Under the pieces are notes generated by a model. It saw only the letters and a program-made list of their open reading frames with translations. It was not told where the DNA came from and searched no databases. This document shows, one piece after another, positions 35,207 to 44,832 of a stretch of 64,000 nt of DNA (its first letter is position 1; each line of letters opens with the position of its first letter). Location of the stretch: positions 1 through 64,000 of the forward strand of contig JAJXWS010000002.1 in the NCBI GenBank assembly GCA_021781495.1. The letters run 5' to 3'. The DNA is from Acidobacteriota bacterium. GTDB taxonomy: Bacteria; Acidobacteriota; Terriglobia; Terriglobales; Acidobacteriaceae. The position numbers and the translations under genes were made by a program.

Positions 35207-36172
35207 ATGAGTGCCCTGGAACCCGGAGATTCACTCGACCACTATCGCATTGAAGCGGTGATTGCCCGCAGTGGTATGGCCGTGCTGTATAAGGCCGCCG
35301 ACCTGGACAGCGGCCGGATGGTTGCGATCAAGGTTCCTCACGCGGAAATGGAAGCCGATCCAGTACTGTTTGAACGCTTCCGCCGCGAAGAAGAGATCGG
35401 GCAGATGCTGGACCACCCCGGCATCGTAAAGACATATAACGACGAGCAGCGCAGCAGAGTCTACATGGTTCTGGAGTGGGTGGAGGGCAGGCTGCTGCGC
35501 ACCATGCTGAATGAGGAAAAGAAGCTTCCACACGAGCGCGCTGTCCGAATTGCGCTTGGAATCTGCGACGCGCTGGATTACATGCACAAGCGCGGTATCG
35601 TGCACCGCGACCTGAAGCCGGAAAACGTGATGGTGGATGCCAACGATCAGATCAAATTGATCGACTTTGGCATTGCCATGAAGGAAGACGCGCGCCGGCT
35701 GACCTTCGTGAATCTTTCCGCCATGCTGGGTACTCCGGACTACATCTCGCCGGAACAGGTGAAGGGGCAGCGTGGCGATCAGCGCAGCGACATCTACGCG
35801 CTGGGCATCATGCTGTACGAGATGCTTACGGGGCGCGTGCCTTTCGCGGGGCCGAATCCGCTGGCGGTAATGAATGAGCGCGTGCTGAATGAGCCGCCCG
35901 CCCCCCGCCAGCTCAATCCGGAGATTTCACCGGAGCTGCAGGAGATCCTGTACCGCGCGTTGGAGCGGGATCCGCGGCATCGCTATGCCACGGCTCATGA
36001 GATGGAGTGGGACCTGGAGCATCAGGACGAGGTAGGGGTGGAAGAACGGACAACCGGATCGGCCGGACGCGTGCGCTCCCGGAAGATGCGTGGCAGGATG
36101 TTGCTGTACGCAGGCCTTTTTCTGCTGCCAATTCTGCTGTTCGGGCTGATGTGGCTGCTGGCGAGACGTTGA
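35207..36172 (+). CDS. Hanks-type Ser/Thr protein kinase with C-terminal membrane anchor
   Basis: A 321-residue kinase: the catalytic domain covers about 11-275, and one C-terminal transmembrane segment (about 300-318) is followed by only a few residues, so no periplasmic sensor is present. Lys42 (AIKV), HRDLKPEN with Asp135 and Asn140, and Asp153-Phe-Gly (DFG) are intact; the activation-segment ends YISPEQ. The Gly-rich loop is atypical (IARSGMAVLY at 19-28, lacking the first Gly of GxGxxG). It stands alone, downstream of no phosphatase or FHA gene. Signalling targets are unknown. Confidence 0.91.
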   Translation: MSALEPGDSLDHYRIEAVIARSGMAVLYKAADLDSGRMVAIKVPHAEMEADPVLFERFRREEEIGQMLDHPGIVKTYNDEQRSRVYMVLEWVEGRLLRTMLNEEKKLPHERAVRIALGICDALDYMHKRGIVHRDLKPENVMVDANDQIKLIDFGIAMKEDARRLTFVNLSAMLGTPDYISPEQVKGQRGDQRSDIYALGIMLYEMLTGRVPFAGPNPLAVMNERVLNEPPAPRQLNPEISPELQEILYRALERDPRHRYATAHEMEWDLEHQDEVGVEERTTGSAGRVRSRKMRGRMLLYAGLFLLPILLFGLMWLLARR

Positions 36173-36233
36173 ACAGCCGTTGACCCCGCATCAAGCAGCA
36201 AAATCTGTCTTGTAAGCAGGAACGAAGAGAGCA

Positions 36234-36277
36234 GAGCCCCGGTTTCAAGACGCCAGGCAGCGCCAATACCGGGGCTC
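36234..36277. terminator. Inverted repeat between convergent kinase and amt genes
   Basis: GAGCCCCGGT (36234-36243) pairs perfectly with ACCGGGGCTC (36268-36277). It sits 8 bases from the amt stop and about 60 bases past the kinase stop. No clear T run follows, so it is an imperfect terminator candidate. Confidence 0.45.
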
Positions 36278-36284
36278 GCAGCAG

Positions 36285-37571
36285 CTACCGATACGAGTCG
36301 TCGCGATGAATGACGAACTCGGGGTAAGCACCGCCACCCAGCTCGTGCAGATCCATCCCGATGCGCTCTCCATCTGCATCCACACGGAATGGCGCCACCC
36401 GGTTGAGCAAGGCGAAGAGCAGATACACAACGGGGAAAATCAGGCCGAGGATAGCGGCAATGCCCACCATCTGGGCGACGAACTGCCCCGGTTGCGAGCC
36501 GAAGATGCCAGCTGCGGTGAGTCCCCAGAGCCCACCGGCAGCGTGTACTGAGATGGCGCCGGATGGGTCATCGATAGAGAGGGCGAGTTCGAGCAGCTCA
36601 ACCAGCAGCGGCGTGATGATACCCGCAACCAGTCCAGCGAGGATGGACTGCAGGGGCGTGGCAATCGCAGCGCATGCGCTTGAGGTCACCAGACCAGCCA
36701 TCCAGCCGTTCGCGCACAGGCTTGCGTCCGGCTTGCCGAAACGGAATCGGGTGACGCTGAAGGTTGCCGCCAGAGACGCAGCCGCTGTGACCATCGTATT
36801 CACCGCTGTGACGGGCAGTGCGGCAGGGCCGGCATCGAGCCACAGAATCGCGCCAGCCATATTCCACGCCATCCAGCCGACGAGCGCCAGCAGACAGCCG
36901 AAGAGCACGTAAACAGCGTTGTGGCCGGGCATGGCCGTGGAAAGGCCTTCCTTGGGGAACTTTCCTTTGCGGGGACCGGCGATCCAGACTACCGCCAAGG
37001 CACTCATGCCGCCCAGCAGGTGCACGGCTGCTGCTCCTCCCGCATCCTGAAAGCCGGCTCCGAGAGAGAAGTTCAACCCGAGCTGATTCAGCCAGCCCGT
37101 TCCCCAAACCCAGTACGCCACCACAGGAAAGACAATTGCTGCAAGAATTGCGGCTGCCGCGGCACCGGAGGCCAGGCGCCAGCGGTCTGCACCGGAGCCC
37201 CAGGGAATGAGCACGGCCATGGCTACAGCGGGCAACTGAAGGAGCACCGCGAGCTGGACCTGGATTGGTCCCTCGGCGAACCCACTGAGAAACCAGGGAC
37301 CGGCGCCGATCCAGTTCCACGGCTTACCCGCAATCTGAAAGGTATAGCCAGTAGGTCCGTAGGCAAAGTGCGCACCGACCAGAACGAACACGACCACGGC
37401 AATCGAGCCCATCAAGAGGCTTCCGAGCAGGGATTGCGCCGCCGACCGAGAGCGTCCGAGACCAGTGTTGACGAGGGCTATTCCTGCAAGCGCCAATGGG
37501 GCAAGAAGCAGCAGCGCAACTAAAAGAGCATACGCTGCGTCGGGGATGGGAAGATTGACGGGAGTGTTCAT
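36285..37571 (-). CDS. amt: Ammonium transporter (Amt)
   Basis: A 428-residue Amt channel with 11 predicted membrane segments that takes up ammonium. Family motifs: LNFSLGAGFQDAGGAAAVHLLGG (first pore His region), AWNMAGAILWLDAGPAALPVTAVNTMVTAA and ISVHAAGGLWG with the second pore His. The N-terminus lacks a long signal peptide. Unusually there is no glnK beside it; instead a 60-residue membrane protein overlaps its start by 4 bases (ATGA). Regulation by PII therefore needs an unlinked gene. Confidence 0.94.
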   Translation of the reverse strand: MNTPVNLPIPDAAYALLVALLLLAPLALAGIALVNTGLGRSRSAAQSLLGSLLMGSIAVVVFVLVGAHFAYGPTGYTFQIAGKPWNWIGAGPWFLSGFAEGPIQVQLAVLLQLPAVAMAVLIPWGSGADRWRLASGAAAAAILAAIVFPVVAYWVWGTGWLNQLGLNFSLGAGFQDAGGAAAVHLLGGMSALAVVWIAGPRKGKFPKEGLSTAMPGHNAVYVLFGCLLALVGWMAWNMAGAILWLDAGPAALPVTAVNTMVTAAASLAATFSVTRFRFGKPDASLCANGWMAGLVTSSACAAIATPLQSILAGLVAGIITPLLVELLELALSIDDPSGAISVHAAGGLWGLTAAGIFGSQPGQFVAQMVGIAAILGLIFPVVYLLFALLNRVAPFRVDADGERIGMDLHELGGGAYPEFVIHRDDSYR

Positions 37572-37750
37572 GGATGTGTCTCTCCGCGAGAGTTCATGTG
37601 TCCGCGCACGGCAACCGCCAGCCCGAGGAGTTGGACAGCAATGCCGCAGAGAACGAAGATCGCTCGCGGCACAGGCGTGGAAAATAACAAAATCGCAGCC
37701 ACAACGAGGAAGAATCCGGCTGGCATCACGAGCACTCCGGCGTTTTTCAT
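37568..37750 (-). CDS. Small two-helix membrane protein coupled to amt
   Basis: A 60-residue hydrophobic protein with two predicted membrane segments (about 6-22 and 30-47). ATG 37750 is chosen: AAAGGGG lies at suitable spacing, while the ATG two codons earlier overlaps that site. Its last codons overlap the amt start (ATGA at 37568-37571), so it is translated together with amt. It is not glnK and no family is recognised. A role in assembly or regulation of the transporter is possible but unsupported. Confidence 0.65.
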   Translation of the reverse strand: MKNAGVLVMPAGFFLVVAAILLFSTPVPRAIFVLCGIAVQLLGLAVAVRGHMNSRGETHP

Positions 37751-37997
37751 GGCCATCCCCTTTTCAAACTTTCGTCGAGTATAAGGCGGCCCCTGCTGTG
37801 GGGGCGGCATCTGCAAAAAGAATCTGGGTCGGCAGGCAACGATCGTCAATTTCTTTACGAATTCTAAAGCATTCCATTGTTAGCTTAGCTTGAGAGGCGC
37901 AATCCGCTCAGCGCAGCAGCTGTTTTTCTCCACTGCGGCTTGAGGCTGGCTGTGCCATTCCACTCAGCATTCCCCATCTTTCCGGAGGTTATTCTTC

Positions 37998-38357
37998 ATG
38001 GGTTTTCTGGATCGTCTGGCTTCCCATCCCATCGGTGCGTTGGCTGTGCTTACGCTGGCTGCATTTCTTGAGGTCTGGGGTGACTCCTTCTTTCAGTCCG
38101 GCTTTTATCGTTCTTCCGGCTTTGGGCGTGCGTGTGCGCTGGCGGCGGGTGTTGCGGTGCTGGCCTGTTACGGATCGGTCGTGAACGTGCCGCGCTGGGA
38201 CTTTGGACGGCTGCTGGGTGTATACGTCGTTCTGTTTTTCCTTGTAGCGCAGGTAGTGGCCAAGCTGCGCTTTGGACAGTCGCCAACGCCATCCGTCTAT
38301 GCCGGTGGTGCGTTGATTGTGGCCGGTGGGCTGGTGATGATGCTATGGAGAGCATGA
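37998..38357 (+). CDS. Small membrane protein, YnfA/SMR-like
   Basis: A 119-residue protein with four predicted membrane segments and motifs reminiscent of the YnfA/UPF0060 and small multidrug resistance folds (AAFLEVWGDSFFQSGFY, WDFGRLLGVYVVLFF, AGGALIVAGGLVMM). ATG 37998 has CGGAGG upstream. Members may be transporters but most are uncharacterised. It is monocistronic, separated by 524 bases from actA. The family likeness is by pattern only and would need a profile search. Confidence 0.7.
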   Translation: MGFLDRLASHPIGALAVLTLAAFLEVWGDSFFQSGFYRSSGFGRACALAAGVAVLACYGSVVNVPRWDFGRLLGVYVVLFFLVAQVVAKLRFGQSPTPSVYAGGALIVAGGLVMMLWRA

Positions 38358-38881
38358 CCGTCGCGGCCATCCGGGGTTGATGCACGCCTGTTCCATTTGC
38401 GACGAGAGTGTTGTATTTCCGGATGGAAGAGTGGCGCGGGCATCCGGCGCGGCAGGTAAACGGTAGGATGCCCGAGCCAAAATGGCAAGCAACAAAACGG
38501 ATTTCCACAGGCATCGAATCACAATACGGGACGTGCGTGGAAGCGCAATTTCGCACGCTGCGAAACGATGTCCATCTCACTCTCTGGTACGAAAATTACC
38601 GTGGAGAGCAGCAGGATATGGGCAAAAATGGGACCCATCACAAAAAGATATTCTTTTCTGCGGCTTAGAAAAAGTTTGCAGCGCGATTTTTTTCAAATTT
38701 CTGGACGTAGAAGGGTTGCCGAGCGTGTTTTCGCTGCTGTATTGTTTTTTGCGAGGTCGAACACCGCCCCGGTGTGTTCTGTCTGAAAAAGAAAAATAAC
38801 CCCAACTAGTGTGACGGCCAGCACAGCGCGCACATTACGATACGCATCTGAAGAAAACGAAAACAAAGCAGGAAAGCACTC
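38358..38881. other. 524-base gap before the respiratory operon, probable promoter region
   Basis: No ORF here looks real: the longest, 38482-38799, lacks any recognisable protein pattern and has poor codon use. The last 300 bases are clearly more AT-rich than the genes on both sides, with runs of A and T at 38660-38700 and 38780-38805. This fits a promoter and long 5' leader for the ACIII-oxidase operon. No unambiguous -35/-10 pair stands out. GGAAAGC at 38871-38877 serves as RBS of actA. Confidence 0.5.
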
Positions 38882-39745
38882 ATGGCGCAGATATTTGATC
38901 GCAGCTCCAATGCTTTGGCTCGCATGAGCCTTGTCTTGACGGGGCTGATCGTGATCGCCTTAGGGGTCACGCTTGACCAGTTGCAGCGGTCTCCCTGGGT
39001 CACTCGGCAGGGACAACGTCCCGACCAGCCGGTGCCATTCAGCCACAAGCACCATGTACAGGGCCTGGGGCTGCAGTGCCAGTACTGTCATACAACGGTT
39101 GAGAAATCGAGCTATGCCGGCATTCCGCCCACCAAGACCTGCATGAACTGTCATGCGCAGATCTGGACGAACGCGCAGTTGCTGGAGCCGGTGCGCCAGA
39201 GTTGGGCGACGGGCAACTCCCTGGTGTGGACCAAGGTTCACGATCTGCCGGATTTCGTCTATTTCAATCACGAGATTCACGTCAACAAGGGGCTTGGCTG
39301 CTCATCCTGCCACGGGCGCGTGGACGAGATGCCGCTGATGTATGCGCAGAACACCTTGCAGATGGAGTGGTGCCTGAACTGCCATCGCAACCCGGCCAAG
39401 AATCTGCGGCCGACGAGTGAGATTTACAACATGGCCTGGAAAGGGCCGAGCGAGGACCACCCGGTATGGTGCTCCGTGGGCGAGCAGAAGTCCGGCGTGC
39501 CGACGGCGGATAGCGTCAACTGTGTGACGCATAATCCAGCTGAGGCCGGGCCGCAGTTGGCTTCGCTGGAGCTGCCGGCCGGCGCTGGCCATGGAACAGT
39601 TGCCGATGTGGCGGCCGCCAAGCTGCCTGCGGCGCCTATCTACCAGAAGTTCACCAGTCAGGACGGGCTCGGTCATTTTCTGCTGAAGCAGTACAAGATT
39701 CGCACGCCTCGGGAACTGTCCAGTTGCGAGGTCTGCCATCGATGA
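38882..39745 (+). CDS. actA: Alternative complex III subunit ActA, pentaheme cytochrome c
   Basis: ActA carries electrons from quinol oxidation in alternative complex III. The 287-residue protein has one N-terminal membrane segment and five CxxCH heme motifs: CQYCH, CMNCH, CSSCH, CLNCH and CEVCH (the last almost at the C-terminus). Histidine-rich loops (FSHKHH, FNHEIH) supply distal ligands. The heme domain lies in the periplasm. ActA is followed without gap by actB (ATGA overlap), actC, actD, actE and actF, the standard order in Rhodothermus, Chloroflexus and Acidobacteria. Confidence 0.93.
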   Translation: MAQIFDRSSNALARMSLVLTGLIVIALGVTLDQLQRSPWVTRQGQRPDQPVPFSHKHHVQGLGLQCQYCHTTVEKSSYAGIPPTKTCMNCHAQIWTNAQLLEPVRQSWATGNSLVWTKVHDLPDFVYFNHEIHVNKGLGCSSCHGRVDEMPLMYAQNTLQMEWCLNCHRNPAKNLRPTSEIYNMAWKGPSEDHPVWCSVGEQKSGVPTADSVNCVTHNPAEAGPQLASLELPAGAGHGTVADVAAAKLPAAPIYQKFTSQDGLGHFLLKQYKIRTPRELSSCEVCHR

Positions 39746-42700
39746 GCCACGACCAGATGAAAGAAACCACGAATCAGGCGGGGAAAGCCGTGGATAACGA
39801 TTTGAAGACGACAGCGCCGGCGGCCGATGCTTCGCCGATGAGCCTGGCTCAGCTTCGACAGGAGCTGAAGGGCGTGAAGGGAAAGCGCTTCTGGCGTTCC
39901 GTGGATGAGCTGGCCAACACGCCGGAGTTTCAGGCGGCCGTTGAAAAGGAGTTTCCCGGAGCAGCGCAGGAGTGGGTAGATCCGGTTTCGCGGCGCGGAT
40001 TTCTGAAGCTGATGAGCGCCTCGATGGCGCTGGCAGGCCTGGCGGGCTGTACCAAGCAGCCGGACGAGCCCATCTATCCGTACGTCAAGCAGCCGGAAGA
40101 CTTGGTGCTGGGCAAGCCCATGTACTTTGCCACGGCGCATCCGTTCGTAACAGGCGCAATTCCGCTGCTGGTGAAGAGCGATGAATTTCGTCCGATCAAG
40201 CTCGACGGCAATCCGGAGCATACCTACAACAGGGGCTCCTCGGATGTGTTTTCTCAGGGCTCGTTGCTGGATCTCTACGATCCTGATCGCTCGCAGCATG
40301 TCACCTATCGCGGTGAAAACCGGGAGTGGGGAGAGTTCGCGCAGGCTCTTCGGCTCAAGGTCGCCTCTACCAAGGACGGATCTGGCATCTATTTCCTGAG
40401 CACCACCATTACCTCGCCCACGCTGGCGCGCCAATGGAAGGCAGTGCAGGCTGCATGGCCCAAGGCGAAGCTGGTTCAGTATGAGCCGGCGGTCGCGGGC
40501 ACGTGGGTTGTGAATGGGCCGAACGTGCAGTATGACTTGACCGGCGCGGATGTCATTGTCTCTCTGGATGCTGATTTTCTGTCCGGCGCGGCATATCCCG
40601 GCTTTCATAAGCTGGTGCGGGATTACTCGGAGCGGCGCAAGCTTGCCGGAAAGGACCTGAACCGCCTGTACGCGGTGGAGGGTTCGCCGACGACGACTGG
40701 ATACAAGGCCGAGCATCGACTGGGCCTGCGGGCGAGTGAGGTTCCCGCGTTCACGGCAGAGTTGGCCAAGGCTCTGGGCGTTGCCGGCGTTGATGCTCCG
40801 GCGTACGCATGGAGTGGCGAGCAGCAGAAGTTTCTTGCCGCGCTGGCAAAGGATCTAAAGGCCAATGCGGGTAAGTGTGTCGTGATCCCAGGGCTGTATC
40901 AGGATGCCTCGGTGGCAGATCTGGCTCTGGCGATGAACAGCGTGCTTGGCAACGTGGGCAAGACGGTCTTTGTGTCTTCTGAGCCTGCTGTTCCGTTGCC
41001 CAGCGATCAGATTGCCGACATGAAGTCACTGGTTGCAGATCTGAATGCTGGGAAGGTGGATTGGCTGGTCGTTCTGAATGCCAATCCCATCTACACTTCA
41101 CCGGCAGATCTGGGATTCCCCGCAGCCTTGAATAAGGCAAGCATCGTGGCTCATCTTGGTTCGCGACTGGATGAGACGGGGCAGATTTCGCACTGGCACA
41201 TTCCATCTGCGCACTACCTGGAATCCTGGTCGGATGCTCGCTCGTATGACGGCACTGTCTCCGTTGTGCAGCCGATGATTGATCCGCTCTATGGCGGAAA
41301 GACGGCGCATGACGTGCTTCAGGCTCTGCTCGATGATCCCGCGGTGAGCGCATACGAGGCTGTAAGGACGACATGGAAACCCGCCATCAAGGGGGACTTT
41401 GAGACGGGTTGGCGCAAGGCTCTGCACGATGGCTGGATCGATGGGACCGCTTTTGTCCGGACAGCCGCACCCAAGGTGCAGATTGCCAAGGTGCCCACGC
41501 CCGCATCCAGAGATGCCGTCGAAATTATCTTCCGGCCGGACCCGAATGTGTATGATGGGCGCTGGTCAAATGTGGGCTGGCTGCAGGAACTGCCCAAGCC
41601 GGTGACGAATCTGAGCTGGGATAATGCGGCGATTGTTTCCGGCGCGACGCTCACAAAGCTGGGCTTGGAAGAAGATGACATCGTCGAATTGAGCGTCGGC
41701 GGCAACCGCGTGAAGGCGCCGGTAATTGTGGCGCCGGGGCATCCCGATAACTCCGTTACGGTGTATCTGGGCTATGGGCGCGAGTTCGCTGGGCGGGTTG
41801 GTTCCGGCGCAGGATTCAATGCCTACCTGATTCGCAACACCTGGGCGCCGTTATACGCCGCAGGCTCGATTCAGAAGGTGGATGGCAAGTGGGGAGTGGC
41901 CATCACCAAGAGCCACTATCAGGATCACCGCTCAGAGACGTTCGGCGGGCAGGGCAAGGGCAACAACTCGCTGGAAGCGGATGAGGCACTTGGACCGCGT
42001 GGCATCATTCGCTACGCAACGTTGGAAGAGTTCAAGGCAAACCCGAATTTTGCCCACGAAGGCGAGGGCCGCGATACTCCGGCATCGGACGAATCGCTTT
42101 TCCCCAACTGGCAGTACGAAGCCAACAAGTGGGGCATGTCCATCGACATGAACAGCTGCGTGGGCTGCAATGCCTGCATCGTCAGCTGTTATGCAGAAAA
42201 CAACATTGCCGTGGTGGGCAAGCAGCAGGTGCGCATTGGGCGCAACATGCAGTGGCTGCGCATTGACACCTACTTTGAAGGTGACCTGGCAGCGCCGCGA
42301 GCACACTTCCAGCCCATGACCTGCCAGCAGTGTGAGAACGCTCCCTGTGAGCAGGTTTGCCCGGTTGGTGCAACGGTGCATACGCCGGAGGGCCTGAACA
42401 CGATGGTTTACAACCGCTGTGTTGGCACCCGCTACTGCTCCAACAATTGCCCGTACAAGGTGCGACGTTTTAACTTCCTGCTCTTCTCGGACTTCGAGAC
42501 GGAGAGCCTGAAGTTGATGCGTAATCCGGACGTGACGGTGCGGTCGCGCGGCGTGATGGAGAAATGCAGCTACTGCGTGCAGCGCATCTCTGCCGCGAAG
42601 ATCGAGGCCGACAAGGAGAATCGCCCGATTCGCGATGGCGAGATTGTGACCGCCTGCCAGCAGGCCTGCCCAGCGTCTGCCATCACATTCGGCAACTTGA

Positions 42701-42864
42701 ACGACAAGGGCAGCCGGGTGGCAAAGCTGCGTGCAAACGAGCGGAGCTACCAGGTGCTTGCTGACTTGAATACCCGTCCGCGGACGACGTATGTGGCCGC
42801 GGTATTGAACACCAATCCTGAACTGGAAGAGACGCCGGTGGAACACGCGCCGGCTAAGGGTTAA
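39742..42864 (+). CDS. actB: Alternative complex III subunit ActB, MopB-like/Fe-S protein
   Basis: A 1040-residue fused protein. Residues 84-100 are a Tat signal ([16 protein letters not shown]) preceded by the 80-residue extension [15 protein letters not shown] typical of this family. About 130-700 resembles the molybdopterin oxidoreductase fold but lacks the cofactor-binding Fe-S and molybdenum ligands, as in all ActB. The last 300 residues have four Cys clusters: [45 protein letters not shown] and CSYC with CQQACPASA, giving three [4Fe-4S] and one [3Fe-4S] clusters. It wires electrons to ActA. Confidence 0.95.
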   Translation: MSHDQMKETTNQAGKAVDNDLKTTAPAADASPMSLAQLRQELKGVKGKRFWRSVDELANTPEFQAAVEKEFPGAAQEWVDPVSRRGFLKLMSASMALAGLAGCTKQPDEPIYPYVKQPEDLVLGKPMYFATAHPFVTGAIPLLVKSDEFRPIKLDGNPEHTYNRGSSDVFSQGSLLDLYDPDRSQHVTYRGENREWGEFAQALRLKVASTKDGSGIYFLSTTITSPTLARQWKAVQAAWPKAKLVQYEPAVAGTWVVNGPNVQYDLTGADVIVSLDADFLSGAAYPGFHKLVRDYSERRKLAGKDLNRLYAVEGSPTTTGYKAEHRLGLRASEVPAFTAELAKALGVAGVDAPAYAWSGEQQKFLAALAKDLKANAGKCVVIPGLYQDASVADLALAMNSVLGNVGKTVFVSSEPAVPLPSDQIADMKSLVADLNAGKVDWLVVLNANPIYTSPADLGFPAALNKASIVAHLGSRLDETGQISHWHIPSAHYLESWSDARSYDGTVSVVQPMIDPLYGGKTAHDVLQALLDDPAVSAYEAVRTTWKPAIKGDFETGWRKALHDGWIDGTAFVRTAAPKVQIAKVPTPASRDAVEIIFRPDPNVYDGRWSNVGWLQELPKPVTNLSWDNAAIVSGATLTKLGLEEDDIVELSVGGNRVKAPVIVAPGHPDNSVTVYLGYGREFAGRVGSGAGFNAYLIRNTWAPLYAAGSIQKVDGKWGVAITKSHYQDHRSETFGGQGKGNNSLEADEALGPRGIIRYATLEEFKANPNFAHEGEGRDTPASDESLFPNWQYEANKWGMSIDMNSCVGCNACIVSCYAENNIAVVGKQQVRIGRNMQWLRIDTYFEGDLAAPRAHFQPMTCQQCENAPCEQVCPVGATVHTPEGLNTMVYNRCVGTRYCSNNCPYKVRRFNFLLFSDFETESLKLMRNPDVTVRSRGVMEKCSYCVQRISAAKIEADKENRPIRDGEIVTACQQACPASAITFGNLNDKGSRVAKLRANERSYQVLADLNTRPRTTYVAAVLNTNPELEETPVEHAPAKG

Positions 42865-42871
42865 GGCCACG

Positions 42872-44290
42872 ATGGCAACCAGCGAAGTGAAAACAAACGA
42901 CCCGATGATTGACCCCGCAACCGGGGAATACCGGGTAATTGCGCAGGGACAGACCTTCCGGTCGGTCACCGAAAAAATCACGCGCATCGTGCTCACCCCG
43001 CATACGCCGCTGGGATGGTTCGCCTTGTTCGGCGTGGGAGGCGCAGGGGCTACCATGCTCCTGGTCGCAGTAACATGGCTGTTCCTGAAGGGCGTGGGCA
43101 TCTGGGCCATCACGCAGCCTATCGCGTGGGGATTTGCCATCATCAACTTTGTGTGGTGGATCGGCATTGGCCATGCAGGTACGCTGATCTCCGCCATTCT
43201 GCTGCTCTTCAAACAAAGCTGGCGCAATTCCATTAACCGCTTCGCCGAGGCCATGACGATCTTCGCGGTGGTTTGCGCTGGCATGTTTCCCCTCATTCAC
43301 GTAGGCCGGCCGTGGCTTGGATATTGGCTCCTGCCGTACCCGAACACGATGAATGTGTGGCCTCAGTTCCGCTCGCCGCTTTTGTGGGACGTGTTCGCGG
43401 TATCGACCTACGCAACCATTTCCGTGGTCTTCTGGTACATCGGCATGGTGCCTGATTTTGGCACGATGCGCGATCGCTCTGAGTCCAAGCTGGGTCAATA
43501 CGTCTACGGAATGCTCTCCCTTGGATGGAGGGGATCCGTACGGCATTGGGTGCGCTACGAGACAGCATCCCTGCTGCTGGCGGGCCTGGCGACGCCGCTG
43601 GTTCTCTCAGTGCACACGGTCATCAGCTTTGATTTTGCAGTTGCAGTTCTACCGGGTTGGCACACAACCATCTTCCCACCGTACTTTGTCGCCGGCGCAA
43701 TCTACTCTGGCTTTGCCATGGTGCTCACACTGGCGATTCCACTGCGCAAGTTCTACCACCTTGAGGGGCTGGTGACTGAGCGGCACATCGACAACATGGG
43801 CAAGGTGATGCTGGCAACCGGCTTTATCGTGGGCTACGGCTACGGCATGGAAGTCTTCATGGCATGGTACTCGGCCTCGCACTGGGAAGCCTTCATGATG
43901 TGGAACCGCATGTTTGGTCCCATGGGCTGGTCGTACTGGGTGCTCGTGACATGCAACCTTTTCATCCCGCTTACGACGCTGTGGTCTCGCAAACTGCGCA
44001 CGAATATTCCCTTCATGTTCCTTCTCTCCTTGATTGTGAATACGGGCATGTGGTTTGAGCGCTTTGTGATTGTAGTAACAAGCCTGTATCGCGACTTTCT
44101 CCCTTCCTCGTGGGGAACTTACCGCGCGACGAAGTGGGACTACATGACCTATGTGGGCACACTGGGACTGTTCACGGCGCTCTTCCTGCTGTTTGTCCGG
44201 TTCCTGCCCATGATTCCGATGTCTGAAATCCGCATGATGCTGCCCGGGGCCAAGATTCAGCCCAAGAAGGTAGCGGAGGCTGGTGACTAA
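42872..44290 (+). CDS. actC: Alternative complex III subunit ActC, NrfD-like quinol-binding membrane protein
   Basis: A 472-residue polytopic protein of the NrfD/PsrC family with about ten membrane segments. ActC is one of the two quinol-related membrane subunits; known charged residues in it may conduct protons. Recognisable parts are TPHTPLGWFALFGVGG, WWIGIGHAGTLISAILLL, FPLIHVGRPWLGYWLLPYP and VLSVHTVISFDFAVAVLPGWHTTIFPPYF. It begins seven bases after actB and its last base overlaps actD, consistent with a single complex and operon. Confidence 0.95.
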   Translation: MATSEVKTNDPMIDPATGEYRVIAQGQTFRSVTEKITRIVLTPHTPLGWFALFGVGGAGATMLLVAVTWLFLKGVGIWAITQPIAWGFAIINFVWWIGIGHAGTLISAILLLFKQSWRNSINRFAEAMTIFAVVCAGMFPLIHVGRPWLGYWLLPYPNTMNVWPQFRSPLLWDVFAVSTYATISVVFWYIGMVPDFGTMRDRSESKLGQYVYGMLSLGWRGSVRHWVRYETASLLLAGLATPLVLSVHTVISFDFAVAVLPGWHTTIFPPYFVAGAIYSGFAMVLTLAIPLRKFYHLEGLVTERHIDNMGKVMLATGFIVGYGYGMEVFMAWYSASHWEAFMMWNRMFGPMGWSYWVLVTCNLFIPLTTLWSRKLRTNIPFMFLLSLIVNTGMWFERFVIVVTSLYRDFLPSSWGTYRATKWDYMTYVGTLGLFTALFLLFVRFLPMIPMSEIRMMLPGAKIQPKKVAEAGD

Positions 44291-44832
44291 TGCCCCCACG
44301 CGAAGGTACATACGGCCTGCTGGCCGAGTTTGAAACTCCGGGCGATCTGATCCGTGCTGCGCGCCAGGCGCGCCAGGATGGCTGGCGACGGCTGGATTGC
44401 TACACGCCCTATCCCGTTGAGGAAGCGGCAGAAGCAATCGGCTTCCATCGGAACAAGGTGCCGCTCGTCACGCTGGTAGGCGGACTTATGGGGCTTGCAG
44501 CGATGTTTTCGCTGGAGACCTGGATCTCGGTTCTGGCTTTTCCGCTGAACATTGGCGGTCGCCCAACGTATTCGTGGCCCGCATTTATCGTGCCGGCATA
44601 CGAATGGACGATTTTATGGGCGGGCCTGTCGGCGGCCTTTGGGATGCTTGCGTTGAATGGGCTGCCTGCGCTCTATCATCCGCTGTTCAATGCTCCCAAT
44701 TTTCGTGACGGAGCAACCTCCGATAAGTTCTTCCTTTGTCTTGAAGCCCTGGATCCCAAGTTTGATCGGGTGGAGGCAAAGGCTTATCTCGAAAGCTTCC
44801 AGCCGGTTTCGGTGGTGGAGGTGGAGTACTGA
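44290..44832 (+). CDS. actD: Alternative complex III subunit ActD (DUF3341)
   Basis: A 180-residue membrane protein with two transmembrane hairpin segments in the middle (about 60-80 and 100-125), a cytoplasmic N-terminal domain of FETPGDLIRAARQARQDGWRRLDCYTPYPVEEAAEA and a C-terminal KFDRVEAK segment, matching DUF3341/ActD. It packs against ActC and ActF in the complex. The start overlaps the actC stop by one base, and its stop codon overlaps the actE start, so translation is coupled throughout. Confidence 0.93.
   Translation: MPPREGTYGLLAEFETPGDLIRAARQARQDGWRRLDCYTPYPVEEAAEAIGFHRNKVPLVTLVGGLMGLAAMFSLETWISVLAFPLNIGGRPTYSWPAFIVPAYEWTILWAGLSAAFGMLALNGLPALYHPLFNAPNFRDGATSDKFFLCLEALDPKFDRVEAKAYLESFQPVSVVEVEY

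Noticed and set aside
38482..38799. 105-codon ORF in the leader of the respiratory operon
   Set aside because: No RBS, no family-like sequence, and atypical codon use for this genome.
41932..43296. Minus-strand frame across actB and actC
   Set aside because: Antisense to two well-conserved respiratory genes; composition typical of shadow frames.
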